Source: Litchfieldia alkalitelluris (GTDB lineage Bacteria > Bacillota > Bacilli > Bacillales > Bacillaceae_L). From it: DNA of 64,000 bases. Shown here in pieces: positions 36,675 to 45,960 of this stretch. Position 1 is the stretch's first letter; each line of letters starts with the position of its first letter. Under the pieces are notes generated by a model. That model had not been told where the DNA came from and made no database searches. It was given only the letters and a program-made list of their open reading frames with translations. The stretch is from positions 957,452 through 1,021,451 of the forward strand of contig NZ_KV917374.1 of the NCBI RefSeq assembly GCF_002019645.1, in the 5' to 3' direction. The position numbers and the translations under genes are program-made.

Positions 36675-37751
36675 ATGCTTGATGTAATGCTTTATGTAAC
36701 ATTAGTTATATGTTTTGTAGCTTCGATCCTCGTTACACCACTTGTAAAAAAGTTGGCGTTAAAAATTGGAGCAACAGATCAACCAAATAATCGAAAAGTA
36801 CATCAAACAGTGATGCCTCGACTTGGTGGATTAGCAATCTTTATAAGTTATGTGATTGGTTTTATTATATTAATGCCTGAAAGCCCATATAAATATCCAA
36901 TTCTTATTGGAAGTTTTATTATTGTGATCACAGGTATGATTGATGATATGTTCGATATAGCAGCTAGATGGAAACTGCTTGGTCAGGTCATTGCAGCATT
37001 AGTGGTTATCTTAAATGGAGTGGATATTGACTTCATTAACCTTCCGTTTGGTGGACAAATTGAGTTTGGAATGTTTACAATTCCTTTAACGATATTATGG
37101 ATTGTTGGAATTACGAACGCAATTAACCTGATAGATGGCCTTGATGGTCTTGCTGCAGGAGTATCGTCTATTGCACTAATTACCATTTCAGGAATGGCGA
37201 TTATCATGGGTAATAGCTTTGTTGTAGCGATGGGCTTTATTTTATTAGGAAGTACACTTGGATTTTTAATTTATAATTTCCACCCAGCGAAAATTTTCAT
37301 GGGTGATACAGGGGCTTTATTCTTAGGTTATATGATTGCAGTGTTATCATTATTAGGATTTAAAAATGTAGCTGTTATTTCATTCATTGTGCCAATCATT
37401 ATTTTAGGCGTTCCGATTTCTGATACGATCTTTGCGATTATTCGTCGAGTTGTTCATAAGCAGCCAATTGGTGCACCTGACAAGTCTCACTTGCATCACT
37501 GTTTATTGCGCCTGGGTTATGGTCACAAGAAGACAGTCCTGATTATCTATTGCATAAGCGCATTATTCGGAGTAATTGCTGTTGTGTTCTCTCAAGCAAC
37601 AACATGGGGATCATTAATGGTTGTATTTGCTCTGTTACTAGTGATTGAATTAGTGGTTGAAAAAATTGAGCTTGTCGGAGAACAATATAAGCCAATTATT
37701 AAAATAGTACGAGGCATACGTGGAATCCGCTATTCGTACGGCAAAAAGTAA
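36675..37751 (+). CDS. tagO: Undecaprenyl-phosphate GlcNAc-1-phosphate transferase
   Basis: Integral membrane enzyme that starts WTA synthesis by moving GlcNAc-1-P from UDP-GlcNAc to undecaprenyl phosphate. The 358 residues form about ten helices, with MraY/WecA family motifs: NRKVHQTVMPRLGG in the first loop, IDDMFD (Mg2+ site), NAINLIDGLDGLAAG, MGDTGALFLGY, and the late His loop KSHLHHCLLRLGYGHKKT. GAGGAGG precedes the ATG. Two TTAAGG repeats 11 bp apart lie upstream at 36413-36429. The gene is monocistronic, followed by a long hairpin-repeat array. Confidence 0.95.
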   Translation: MLDVMLYVTLVICFVASILVTPLVKKLALKIGATDQPNNRKVHQTVMPRLGGLAIFISYVIGFIILMPESPYKYPILIGSFIIVITGMIDDMFDIAARWKLLGQVIAALVVILNGVDIDFINLPFGGQIEFGMFTIPLTILWIVGITNAINLIDGLDGLAAGVSSIALITISGMAIIMGNSFVVAMGFILLGSTLGFLIYNFHPAKIFMGDTGALFLGYMIAVLSLLGFKNVAVISFIVPIIILGVPISDTIFAIIRRVVHKQPIGAPDKSHLHHCLLRLGYGHKKTVLIIYCISALFGVIAVVFSQATTWGSLMVVFALLLVIELVVEKIELVGEQYKPIIKIVRGIRGIRYSYGKK

Positions 37752-37789
37752 CCTGGAGATTGCTCTCCAGGTTATTTTTTTAGGCTCCT

Positions 37790-38756
37790 CTCAAAGTTGT
37801 TCGAAGTCGCCCAAGGTTCGGACAGCTTTTGTTCGAAGGCTCATGAAGTTGTCCGAAGTCGCTTAAGGTTCGGACAAATTTTGCTTGATGGCCCTCGAAG
37901 TTGTCCGAAGAGGGCAAAGGTTCGGACAGCTTTAGCTCGAAGGCCCTCGAAGTTGTCCGAAGTCGCTCAAGGTTCAGACAGCTTAAGCTTGAAGGCCCTC
38001 GAAGTTGTCCGAAGATGCCCAAGGTTCGGACAGCTTTTGCTCAATGGCCCTTGAAGTTATCCGAAGAGGGCAAAGGTTCGGACAGCTTTAGCTTGATGGC
38101 CCTCGAAGTTGTCCGAAGTCGCTCAAGGTTCGGACAGCTTTTGCTTGAAGGCCCTCGAAGTTGTCCGAAGAGGCCCAAGGTTCGGACAGCTTTTGCTCGA
38201 AGGCTCATGAAGTTGTCCGAAGTCGTCCAAGGTTCGGACAGCTTTTGTTCGAAGGCTCATGAAGTTGTCCGAAGTTGCTCAAGGTTCGGACAGCTTTAGC
38301 TTGATGGCCCTCGAAGTTGTCCGAAGAGGGCAAAGGTTCGGACAGCTTTAGCTCGAAGGCCCTCGAAGTTGTCCGAAGTCGCTCAAGGTTCGGACAGCTT
38401 AAGCTTGAAGGCCCTCGAAGTTGTCCGAAGATGCCCAAGGTTCGGACAGCTTTTGCTCAATGGCCCTTGAAGTTATCCGAAGTCGTCCAAGGTTCGGACA
38501 GCTTTAGCTTGATGGCCCTCGAAGTTGTCCGAAGAGGCCCAAGGTTCGGACAGCTTTTGCTCGAAGGCTCATGAAGTTGTCCGAAGTCGCCCAAGGTTCG
38601 GACAGCTTTTGCTCGGAGGCTCATGAAGTTGTCCGAAGTCGTCCAAGGTTCGGACAGCTTTTGCTCGAAGGCTCATGAAGTTGTCCGAAGTGGTTCAAGG
38701 TTCGGACAGCTTAAGCTCAACCACAATCGAAGTTGTCCGAAGTTGCTCAAGGCCCC
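37790..38756 (+). repeat. 52-bp-period tandem hairpin array B (18 units plus a fragment)
   Basis: TTCGGAC recurs every 52 bp from 37817 to 38701 without a single length change, 18 copies in all (one reads TTCAGAC), with a decayed unit at the right end. Each unit has arms GTCCGAA/TTCGGAC around an 11-base loop (GTCGCTCAAGG and variants), then a 27-base spacer such as AGCTTTAGCTCGAAGGCCCT. Loop and spacer vary in a few fixed versions that recur in blocks, showing segmental duplication. Because 52 is not a multiple of 3 the frames run through the array, but they are not genes. Confidence 0.95.
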
Positions 38757-38833
38757 AGCTTTTTTTATCATTGTCCATGGGTTTACCACAGCCTTACATC
38801 ACATCTAATCAACATCACGAGATTTTCCCCCCA

Positions 38834-38883
38834 CAAAAAAAGACGCATTCCCAACCCCTAAACGGGGAGGATAAGCGCCTTTT
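38834..38883 (-). terminator. Terminator of tagV
   Basis: An imperfect hairpin with CCCC/GGGG core and GACGC/GCGCC-type outer arms lies just past the minus-strand stop. On that strand it is followed by TTTTTTT. Confidence 0.65.
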
Positions 38884-38892
38884 ATCATGATA

Positions 38893-39936
38893 TTATTGGT
38901 TCTGGTTTTCAGTCTCTAATTCATCTTCACTATTAACAAGTGAACTTTCATTTCTTTCACCTAAGGAATTTAAGCGAAGGTGATTTTGGAATGTAGAAGA
39001 GATTTCTTCTAGATTTGCCTGATCAAGCTGGTAATAATACGTTGGAGTCCAAAGGTCGGCACCTTGTAAATGGAACGACTCAATTTGTAGCTTTGACCCT
39101 TCTGTAGCATAATCATGTAATGCAATTAATTCGCCGAACTTAAAGTTAGTTGTAATATTGTCTCCTAATGCGTCAATGACACCACCGTACTTAGAAACAG
39201 ATGCAACAGACGCAGCACGTTGGATGATTGCTTGAAGAACTAGCTGTTGTCTTTTGCCACGTTCAATATCATTATCTATTTTTCGTGTTCTTGATAATGC
39301 TAATGCTTCTTCACCGTTTAACAGCTGAAAACCTTCCTCAAGTTGAATGGCATTTTTACGATCTTGGCTATCCATTTCACTGAAAGAGACAGGAACATCT
39401 ACATAAACACCATCAAGTGCTTCAACAACATCAATAAAGGCTTCGAAATTCAGTTTCACAAAGTAATCAACCGGGATATCAAACAATTCTTCAACTGTTT
39501 CGATGGTGCTTTCTGCACCGTTATAGTAGGCATGGTTGATTTTATCTTCTTTACCCATTGAAGGAATATAAACAAGAGAATCTCTAGGAATACTCACCAT
39601 CTTAACTGACTTTTCTTGCTCATTTAATGTTGCAAGAATTAAAGCATCTGTTCTGGTTGCTGTACCAAGCTCACGCTTAGCACTATCGTCGACTCCCATG
39701 AATAGAATAGATATATTGTCATGTTTTGGATTAACTGCTATTTCACGTTTTTCTGACTTTTCCCCACGTTCAAGTGTTTCTTGTGACGTTTCTGCAGCAG
39801 ACGCAGCTTTATTGAACAAATAGGTTGCATATGTTGCGATACCAAGTCCTATTAGTAAAAAGGGAACCATAATCCAAAGCATCACACGTTTACGGCGCTT
39901 CTTTTTCAAGTATTGTTGCCTTTGATTATTTTTCAT
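38893..39936 (-). CDS. tagV: LCP family cell-wall polymer ligase (TagV/YvhJ type)
   Basis: Second LCP ligase of the window, for attaching WTA to peptidoglycan. The 347 residues have a Lys/Arg-rich cytoplasmic head (KKKRRKR), one TM helix (about 18-39) and an LCP domain with ISILFMGVDDS, RTDALILATL, SIPRDSL, DKINHAYYNG, and SRTRKIDNDIERGKRQQ carrying the Arg residues for pyrophosphate binding. GAGGAG precedes the ATG on the minus strand. The position between tagO and yvyE is that of B. subtilis tagV, which supports the name. Confidence 0.9.
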   Translation of the reverse strand: MKNNQRQQYLKKKRRKRVMLWIMVPFLLIGLGIATYATYLFNKAASAAETSQETLERGEKSEKREIAVNPKHDNISILFMGVDDSAKRELGTATRTDALILATLNEQEKSVKMVSIPRDSLVYIPSMGKEDKINHAYYNGAESTIETVEELFDIPVDYFVKLNFEAFIDVVEALDGVYVDVPVSFSEMDSQDRKNAIQLEEGFQLLNGEEALALSRTRKIDNDIERGKRQQLVLQAIIQRAASVASVSKYGGVIDALGDNITTNFKFGELIALHDYATEGSKLQIESFHLQGADLWTPTYYYQLDQANLEEISSTFQNHLRLNSLGERNESSLVNSEDELETENQNQ

Positions 39937-40043
39937 TCAAATTTCTCCTCAGAAATATAGTTTTTCTCTCTATACATTATTTTTAGACGATTATATTTTG
40001 TGTTTGTTACATTCTTATACATTTTCGCTTTTTAGTAAAAGCT

Positions 40044-40676
40044 CTATATGTCATGTTCTAAGTAAACGGTATCGCCCATGGTCATCTTGCTTTTACCATT
40101 CGTTAACTCTGTCATCCAATCCATAAACGCTTCGGTCTCTGCTTCCTCAACATACGTATCAACCTTCACATCATCAAGGTAGTGAATGTCTTTTAATTCG
40201 TATTTAGAAGATCTAAGCTCATTTTCAACCTTGCCGAGCCATGTATAGTCTATTGTTGTATGAATGATCCGCATCAGCTTGCGTTCAACAATACCAGTAG
40301 CCTGTAAGCCCTCAGAAGTTGACTTGCCATATGCACGAATTAGCCCGCCAGCACCTAATTTTATCCCACCAAAATAGCGTGTAACTACGACAACTGTGTC
40401 TTTTAGCCGCTTCTTCTTTAGCACCTCGAGAATTGGAACCCCAGCAGTACCACTTGGTTCACCATCATCATTGGCTTTTTGGATTTGATCATTTTCTCCG
40501 ATAAGATAGGCAGAGCAATTGTGGTTCGCAGAATGATGCATTTTTTTTATTTGTTGAATAAAGCTTTGTGCTTCTTCTTCTGTATTTACCCGAGAAATAT
40601 ATGCAATAAAACGAGATTTTTGTATATTTAGTTCATGTTCTCCATAACCTTTTACGGTATAATAGGAAGAAAGCAT
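40044..40676 (-). CDS. yvyE: YigZ/IMPACT family protein
   Basis: The 210-residue protein has an N-terminal UPF0029 domain (KSRFIAYISRVNTEEEAQSF, SANHNCSAYLIG, NDDGEPSGTAGVPIL, VVVTRYFGGIKLGAGGLIRAYG) and a C-terminal ferredoxin-like DUF1949 domain. The family is conserved and related to the translation-control factor IMPACT; its bacterial role is poorly defined. GGAGGTG lies before the ATG. It is divergent from degS, as in B. subtilis. Confidence 0.93.
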   Translation of the reverse strand: MLSSYYTVKGYGEHELNIQKSRFIAYISRVNTEEEAQSFIQQIKKMHHSANHNCSAYLIGENDQIQKANDDGEPSGTAGVPILEVLKKKRLKDTVVVVTRYFGGIKLGAGGLIRAYGKSTSEGLQATGIVERKLMRIIHTTIDYTWLGKVENELRSSKYELKDIHYLDDVKVDTYVEEAETEAFMDWMTELTNGKSKMTMGDTVYLEHDI

Positions 40677-40947
40677 CGAAAATACACCTCCAATATGCAG
40701 GGAAATGTAAAAAATTACATATCACAAGAATTATCCATTCCCCTATTATAAAACGACATAATTTTTACAGCAATCATTTGTTTTTGCTATAACAAGAATA
40801 AATTGTAAATAATAGGAGAAATAACTGTTATTATTGTCTATAAATACAAAGAAATTGTTCAAGCCTGACGACTATATACCATTATACGCAACATGAATTT
40901 ACATATGAGTAACAAAATACATCAAATTCTGACTGGAAGTGGAAATA

Positions 40948-42093
40948 ATGCCTACAAAAAGAATGATTGACATAAAGATGGTTGATAAGATTGTCGAAAA
41001 AATGGTACAAACTGTGGATCATAGCAAGGATGAAATTTTTCAAATAGGTGAGCATTCACGTCAAGAATTTGAAGCATTAGCAGATGAGTTGAAGGAAATT
41101 AAGCAACAAGTTATTTCTGTCATAAGTGAAGGAGATAAATTAGAAGTACAGTCTCGGTTTGCGCGTAACCGTTTATCGGAGGTAAGCAGTAATTTTAATG
41201 AATTTACTGAAGACCAAATCCGTGAAGCTTATGAAAAAGCACATGCATTACAAATTCAATATACGATGATTCAACAAAAGGAAAAGCAACTGAGAGAACG
41301 ACGGGATGATATAGAAAGACGTTTGATTGGGGTTAGAGAAACGATTGATCGAGCCGATCATTTAGTTAGTCAGATTTCTGTTGTTTTGAATTATCTAAAT
41401 AGTGATATCAGACAAATGGGTGAAATTATTGAAAGTGCGAAGCAAAAACAAGAATTTGGCCTAAAGATCATTGAAGCTCAGGAAGAAGAAAGAAAGCGAC
41501 TTTCCCGTGAGATACATGATGGACCAGCGCAAATGCTTGCCAATGTAATGATGCGTTCTCAGCTCATTGATAAGGTGTTTCGTGAAAGAGGTTCAGAGGA
41601 AGCAATGAAGGAAATATCCGACTTAAGAACCATGGTTCGTTCTGCGTTGTATGAAGTTCGGCGGATCATCTATGACCTAAGACCGATGGCGCTTGATGAT
41701 TTAGGATTAGTTCCTACCCTCAAAAAATACTTAGAGACAATCGAAGAGTATAACAATAGTACTAAAATCATATTTGTAAATTTAGGATTAGAGAAAAGAT
41801 TATTATTAAAATATGAGGTAGCTTTGTTCAGGTTGGTTCAAGAGGCTGTTCAAAATGCACTAAAACATGCCAATGCAAAAGAAATTTTTGTGAAAATTCA
41901 AATTGCAAAAACGAATGTTACAGTTATAATCAAGGATAATGGCAGAGGCTTTGATGTCAATGAAAAGAAAGAGAAGTCGTTTGGACTGATGGGGATGAGA
42001 GAGCGCGTGGAGCTTTTAGAAGGACATATGACCATTGACACAAACATTGGCGGAGGGACGATCATTATGATTCAGGTTCCTATACAAGATTGA
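40948..42093 (+). CDS. degS: Sensor histidine kinase/phosphatase DegS
   Basis: Cytoplasmic kinase that phosphorylates DegU, controlling competence, motility, exoproteases and biofilm. The 381 residues comprise a coiled-coil sensor half (about 1-175), a HisKA_3 motif RLSREIHDGPAQMLANVM with the phospho-His, and an HATPase domain with VQEAVQNALKHANA and DNGRGFDV. There is no TM helix, as expected. The ATG at 40948 is used (GGAAGTGG upstream); a GTG three codons earlier is possible. degU follows after 70 bases. Confidence 0.95.
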   Translation: MPTKRMIDIKMVDKIVEKMVQTVDHSKDEIFQIGEHSRQEFEALADELKEIKQQVISVISEGDKLEVQSRFARNRLSEVSSNFNEFTEDQIREAYEKAHALQIQYTMIQQKEKQLRERRDDIERRLIGVRETIDRADHLVSQISVVLNYLNSDIRQMGEIIESAKQKQEFGLKIIEAQEEERKRLSREIHDGPAQMLANVMMRSQLIDKVFRERGSEEAMKEISDLRTMVRSALYEVRRIIYDLRPMALDDLGLVPTLKKYLETIEEYNNSTKIIFVNLGLEKRLLLKYEVALFRLVQEAVQNALKHANAKEIFVKIQIAKTNVTVIIKDNGRGFDVNEKKEKSFGLMGMRERVELLEGHMTIDTNIGGGTIIMIQVPIQD

Positions 42094-42163
42094 TGAAAAT
42101 ATTACCAAAGACATATTGACGAGCATTTAATGAATTGTCAGAATAAAAAGGGGAGGCGTTTGG

Positions 42164-42847
42164 ATGAAAACGACTATTGTTATTATTGATGATCATCAAT
42201 TATTCCGTGAAGGAGTAAAACGAATTTTAGATTTTGAAGCGAGCTTTGAAGTGATTGCTGAAGGTGATGACGGGGAAGAAGCGTTAGAACTAATCGAAGA
42301 GCATAAGCCTGATGTGGTTATTATGGACATCAACATGCCTCAAACAAATGGAATTGAAGCAACTAGAAGATTGATTGAGGCCAATCCAGAAACCAAAGTT
42401 ATTATTCTATCAATTCATGATGATGAGAGCTATGTAACACACGCCTTAAAGACAGGTGCTAGCGGGTATTTATTGAAGGAAATGGATGCCGATTCTTTAG
42501 TTGAGGCAGTTAAGGTGGTTGCAGATGGTGGTTCATATCTTCATCCAAAGGTCACACATAATTTAGTGAAGGAATATCGCCGCCTGATTCAAAATGGACA
42601 AGCTACTGCAGTAGCGGTTGCAGAGCCGGAAATTAGAAGACCCCTGCATATTTTAACTCGACGTGAATGCGAAGTCCTTCAGCTTCTAGCAGATGGAAAA
42701 AGCAATCGTGGGGTTGGAGATGCACTATATATTAGTGAAAAAACGGTCAAAAATCATGTGAGTAACATTCTTCAAAAGATGAACGTAAATGATCGGACAC
42801 AAGCAGTTGTTGTTGCAATCAAAAATGGCTGGGTGTTAGTCAAATAA
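42164..42847 (+). CDS. degU: Response regulator DegU
   Basis: NarL/LuxR-type regulator of 227 residues. The receiver domain has [11 protein letters not shown], the phospho-acceptor Asp in VVIMDINMP (near 56) and the switch Lys in GYLLKEMD. A Glu/Ala linker leads to a C-terminal LuxR HTH (about 163-225: [18 protein letters not shown]...[16 protein letters not shown]). AAGGGGAGGCG precedes the ATG. A terminator follows, so degSU is a two-gene unit here, unlike B. subtilis where yviA (degV) follows directly. Confidence 0.96.
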   Translation: MKTTIVIIDDHQLFREGVKRILDFEASFEVIAEGDDGEEALELIEEHKPDVVIMDINMPQTNGIEATRRLIEANPETKVIILSIHDDESYVTHALKTGASGYLLKEMDADSLVEAVKVVADGGSYLHPKVTHNLVKEYRRLIQNGQATAVAVAEPEIRRPLHILTRRECEVLQLLADGKSNRGVGDALYISEKTVKNHVSNILQKMNVNDRTQAVVVAIKNGWVLVK

Positions 42848-42880
42848 TCATATATTCTAGTATAATATGAATATTTTTAA

Positions 42881-42916
42881 AAATAGGACAGAGTCTAATC
42901 TGTGCTATTTTTTTAT
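42881..42916 (+). terminator. Terminator of degSU
   Basis: The stem AAATAGGACAGA/TCTGTGCTATTT with a short loop is followed by TTTTT. Confidence 0.8.
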
Positions 42917-42978
42917 ATATATTAAACATTTCATTAATTAGACGATTAATATATAGGAGAGCGGAAGGGATTATTTTT

Positions 42979-43023
42979 ATGAGTGAAAGTAACAATAGTA
43001 AACAAGTGTTAATGTTAATCTAG
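42979..43023 (+). other. Possible 14-codon leader frame before the anti-sigma gene
   Basis: ATG to TAG, reading MSESNNSKQVLMLI. A GGAGAGCGGAAGGG stretch lies upstream but rather far from the ATG. It may be a leader peptide or just chance. Confidence 0.2.
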
Positions 43024-43059
43024 AAATGAAATACAAAATGGAGTAAGAGGGAAATATCA

Positions 43060-43455
43060 TTGAACAGATATGAAATGACTATAGCAACGACAGATGATAT
43101 TGTGCAAGGAATGAATCGAACAAAGCAACTTGCTCGGGAACGTGGATTTTCTGAAAATATCGTAATGAAGCTTCAACTAGTAACCGAGGAAGCATCAACT
43201 AACGCGTATGAATACTGTGCAAAACACGGGTTAGACTCACACATCGTTATTTGGAATATAACGAATTCTACATTTGAACTGATTGTAAGGCAAAAAGGAT
43301 CAGTGTTTCCGATTGTGCAGGAAAATGACCTTAAATCAGGGATGCGAGGTCGTGGCCTCAAGCTAATTGTATCTTTAATGGATCAGGTTGAAGTTAGAGA
43401 ACAAGGAGAGTTTATTGAGCTTTATATGAAAAAGGAAAAGGAGAACGGCGTGTGA
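43060..43455 (+). CDS. RsbW/SpoIIAB-like anti-sigma-type serine kinase
   Basis: A HATPase_c_2 (GHKL) protein of 131 residues. The N-box EEASTNAYEYC (near 48-58) and G-box MRGRGLKLI (near 93-101) are intact. Such proteins phosphorylate a STAS partner and sequester a sigma factor or another output. The partner is the next gene, whose GTG overlaps this stop by four bases. The start is TTG after AGAGGGA. B. subtilis has no such gene between degU and degV. The output target is unknown. Confidence 0.85.
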   Translation: MNRYEMTIATTDDIVQGMNRTKQLARERGFSENIVMKLQLVTEEASTNAYEYCAKHGLDSHIVIWNITNSTFELIVRQKGSVFPIVQENDLKSGMRGRGLKLIVSLMDQVEVREQGEFIELYMKKEKENGV

Positions 43456-43787
43456 CTTGGTATAAAAAAGATGAGATGGATATTTTAGAGACAGAAAAAG
43501 AAATAACGATTAAGAATATTGATTCTTTTCGTGTTGAAACTCAAGCATTTTTACAACAAGCAGGAAAAAACCTCGTGCTTAGTTTAGAACATGTAACGTA
43601 TTTGAATAGCTCTGCTCTTGGAGTGATTGCAGATGCTTCGTTAAAAGCTAAGCAATTACAAAAAGAGCTTGTCGTCACTGGTGTAAGTGACGATCTAGCT
43701 GAGATATTTAAAATCGCTAAATTTGATACATTCATGGAGTTTCTCCCTAACTTACAAGAAGCAAAACAGTATTTTTTATCAAAGTAA
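43452..43787 (+). CDS. STAS domain anti-anti-sigma factor-like protein
   Basis: The 111-residue SpoIIAA/RsbV-type STAS protein has the phosphorylatable Ser region HVTYLNSSALGVIADA (near 50-65). The start GTG overlaps the preceding kinase gene (GTGA), a layout typical of co-translated antagonist/kinase pairs. It should act as a phospho-switch for the kinase. Which downstream factor is released is not seen; no sigma gene follows, but a LuxR regulator does. Confidence 0.85.
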   Translation: MTWYKKDEMDILETEKEITIKNIDSFRVETQAFLQQAGKNLVLSLEHVTYLNSSALGVIADASLKAKQLQKELVVTGVSDDLAEIFKIAKFDTFMEFLPNLQEAKQYFLSK

Positions 43788-43851
43788 TGTGGCTAAAAAA
43801 ATCAGATAAAAATTAGAATTTTATAAACATTAGTCGAGAAGTGTCGATATT

Positions 43852-45891
43852 ATGAATAAGGTAAAAAGTAACGAGGATTTTGAGGTGGTTTGGTTGAATG
43901 TTACTAAAGACCTGCTTAAAGAGTTATTTCAAGCGTATTATTCACTATTAAAATGTGATTTGATGTTGATTGACAGTTTCGGAAACGTCATTGTAAAGCA
44001 CAAGGAAGATGCGGAAATTTTGTTGATGGATGACGAACAGAGTGTTAAACAGCTGACTGCACATGTAAATAATTTAAAAAAGCCGACTGTTATCCATGTA
44101 GAAACTAGTCGAAACACTGGTTCAAACTATATTGTTTCGCCTCTATTAATAACAGGAGATGATAATCAGCATCTTATTGTCGCAGGTCCGTTTGAATTTA
44201 ATCGTGAAATCAATTTTACCGAGATCATGTTCAAGGTGGAGAATCTAACGAGTGTTTCCCATTGCTTACTTGCGAATCGTGTAAATCGAAGTAATGTTAA
44301 GGATAGATATGATACTGTTAATGAATTAATGAATCATGATTTTGCTAAAGAACACGAAGATCATATTCTACTAACGTTATTAGAAGAGTGTAGAACTACT
44401 CTTTACCGGTTCGATTTTATTGGGGTAGCGAAGAAGGTAGATGGTCATCTATTTGAGATTGCTCATATGTTAGGTCAAGAAGCTTCTACACTTGAAGGAG
44501 AAAGATTTTATGTAGGCGAAGGATTCCTAGGACAAGTTGCTGCCGAAGGAACATGTTTAAGATGGGAGCACATCAAACACTCCCCAAGAGCAGGGGTTTT
44601 TACTAAGCATGGAATATATCCGGACCACCTTTTCGCATTACCCTTGAATGCCCCCCATTATGAAGGAATTGTATTTGGTGGAAAATATGATGGTAAAGGT
44701 ATAGAGGAAGATGACCTACATGTAGTAAAAGATTATGTTAATTATATTGTTTTGTGTGAAAGTGTATATTCTAATATTCGTGATCAACACACCAAGAGTC
44801 ACTATTATCAATTACTTGTCGACTTTCTGGTGCTCATGATTCATACAAAAAATCCACAAAGTATTATTCATAAATTATTGGATACCTGTATCTCTTCAAA
44901 GTTAATTTCATCCGTTTGCTTAACGACTAGAGACGGACAATTTTTCGCACGTGGCTATGTGGAAGAAATTGAATGCCATCACTTACAATTTACACAACAA
45001 CGTTTGCATAATTTGGTTAGCAACTTAGAAGCTGTTACAGTAGAAAGTGATACAAGGGTGATTCATAAAGTGCTTCACGGGGAAAATGAGGTTTTTGGAG
45101 TATTGACTTTTAAGTATATCAAGGAAATTGACGAAGTTTCAGAGCTCAACCACTTTTTTGATTTATTTGTTCCGATTGGAATTGATCGGATATTAATCAA
45201 TGAAACAAATAGTCGAGAACCTCATGTTAATATCATGGAGCTTTTGTATGAAAATATCATAGAAATTGATCAAAGTAAATTTCAGTTCATTAAACAAATC
45301 GAAGAGCGTACTCTAGCATTTGCTACGTTTATTGAATTAAATAGTGAACAAAAATATCAGCTTCAATGGGCGTCGAGACTAAGTAGTTATCAATCAAAGT
45401 TTCTAAAGAGTAAGCTACCTAGTACCGAGATTGAGATTGTAGCAATTATTTCTGAAACAGAAAATCTGGCTAATCGAATTCATAGTCAGTATAAAATCGA
45501 AAGTCAGATTTTGAGTATGGTTAGAAGAAGTGTACAAGGAATTAGTTTTGAAGATGACCCGTCACTGTCAAAAGAGTTAATTGCAAAATATCTTGAATTT
45601 TACAATCAGCAAAGAGATTCTCTTTTTACAAAAGAGCCAATCATTGATCAACAAGTGATTGAAAATATCAAAGATATAAAAAGTGTAATTGAACAACTGC
45701 CTTTAACGGTTAGGGAGCAGCAGGTACTATATTTAATTCTTGAGGGTTTAAATAACCAAGAGGTTGCCGAGGAATTGACGATAAGTACTCACACCGTAAA
45801 AAATCATTTAACAAATATTTTTAGAAAGCTTGATGTCGTTGATCGTGTTCAAGCGATGGCGAAAATATATAAAATAAAGTACCACTCATAA
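43852..45891 (+). CDS. GAF-like sensor and LuxR-type HTH regulator
   Basis: The 679 residues contain an N-terminal sensor segment (about 10-135, LFQAYYSLLKCDLMLIDSFGN, of PocR-like look), a GAF-like domain (about 165-305, with FYVGEGFLGQVAAEGT), a central helical region and a C-terminal LuxR HTH (about 615-675: LPLTVREQQVLYLILEGLNNQEVA...STHTVKNHLTNIFRKL). It likely binds a small molecule and controls transcription. It lies 64 bases after the STAS gene, so is probably in the same operon. The ribosome binding site before the ATG is weak. The target genes are unknown. Confidence 0.8.
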   Translation: MNKVKSNEDFEVVWLNVTKDLLKELFQAYYSLLKCDLMLIDSFGNVIVKHKEDAEILLMDDEQSVKQLTAHVNNLKKPTVIHVETSRNTGSNYIVSPLLITGDDNQHLIVAGPFEFNREINFTEIMFKVENLTSVSHCLLANRVNRSNVKDRYDTVNELMNHDFAKEHEDHILLTLLEECRTTLYRFDFIGVAKKVDGHLFEIAHMLGQEASTLEGERFYVGEGFLGQVAAEGTCLRWEHIKHSPRAGVFTKHGIYPDHLFALPLNAPHYEGIVFGGKYDGKGIEEDDLHVVKDYVNYIVLCESVYSNIRDQHTKSHYYQLLVDFLVLMIHTKNPQSIIHKLLDTCISSKLISSVCLTTRDGQFFARGYVEEIECHHLQFTQQRLHNLVSNLEAVTVESDTRVIHKVLHGENEVFGVLTFKYIKEIDEVSELNHFFDLFVPIGIDRILINETNSREPHVNIMELLYENIIEIDQSKFQFIKQIEERTLAFATFIELNSEQKYQLQWASRLSSYQSKFLKSKLPSTEIEIVAIISETENLANRIHSQYKIESQILSMVRRSVQGISFEDDPSLSKELIAKYLEFYNQQRDSLFTKEPIIDQQVIENIKDIKSVIEQLPLTVREQQVLYLILEGLNNQEVAEELTISTHTVKNHLTNIFRKLDVVDRVQAMAKIYKIKYHS

Positions 45892-45960
45892 AGGCTTTTC
45901 AATTTACTAGCATAAAGCTTATGAGTGGACTGTTATGAATACTGGGAGGATGCAAGGAGT

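Noticed and set aside
37797-38574. Several 60-130-codon open frames on both strands in array B
   Set aside because: They only reflect the stop-poor 52-bp repeat; the translations are the same repeat read in shifted frames, with no ribosome binding sites.
45925-45960. Longer start for the CheX-like protein
   Set aside because: There is no ribosome binding site for 45925, while GGGAGG and AAGGAG sit right before the ATG at 45961.
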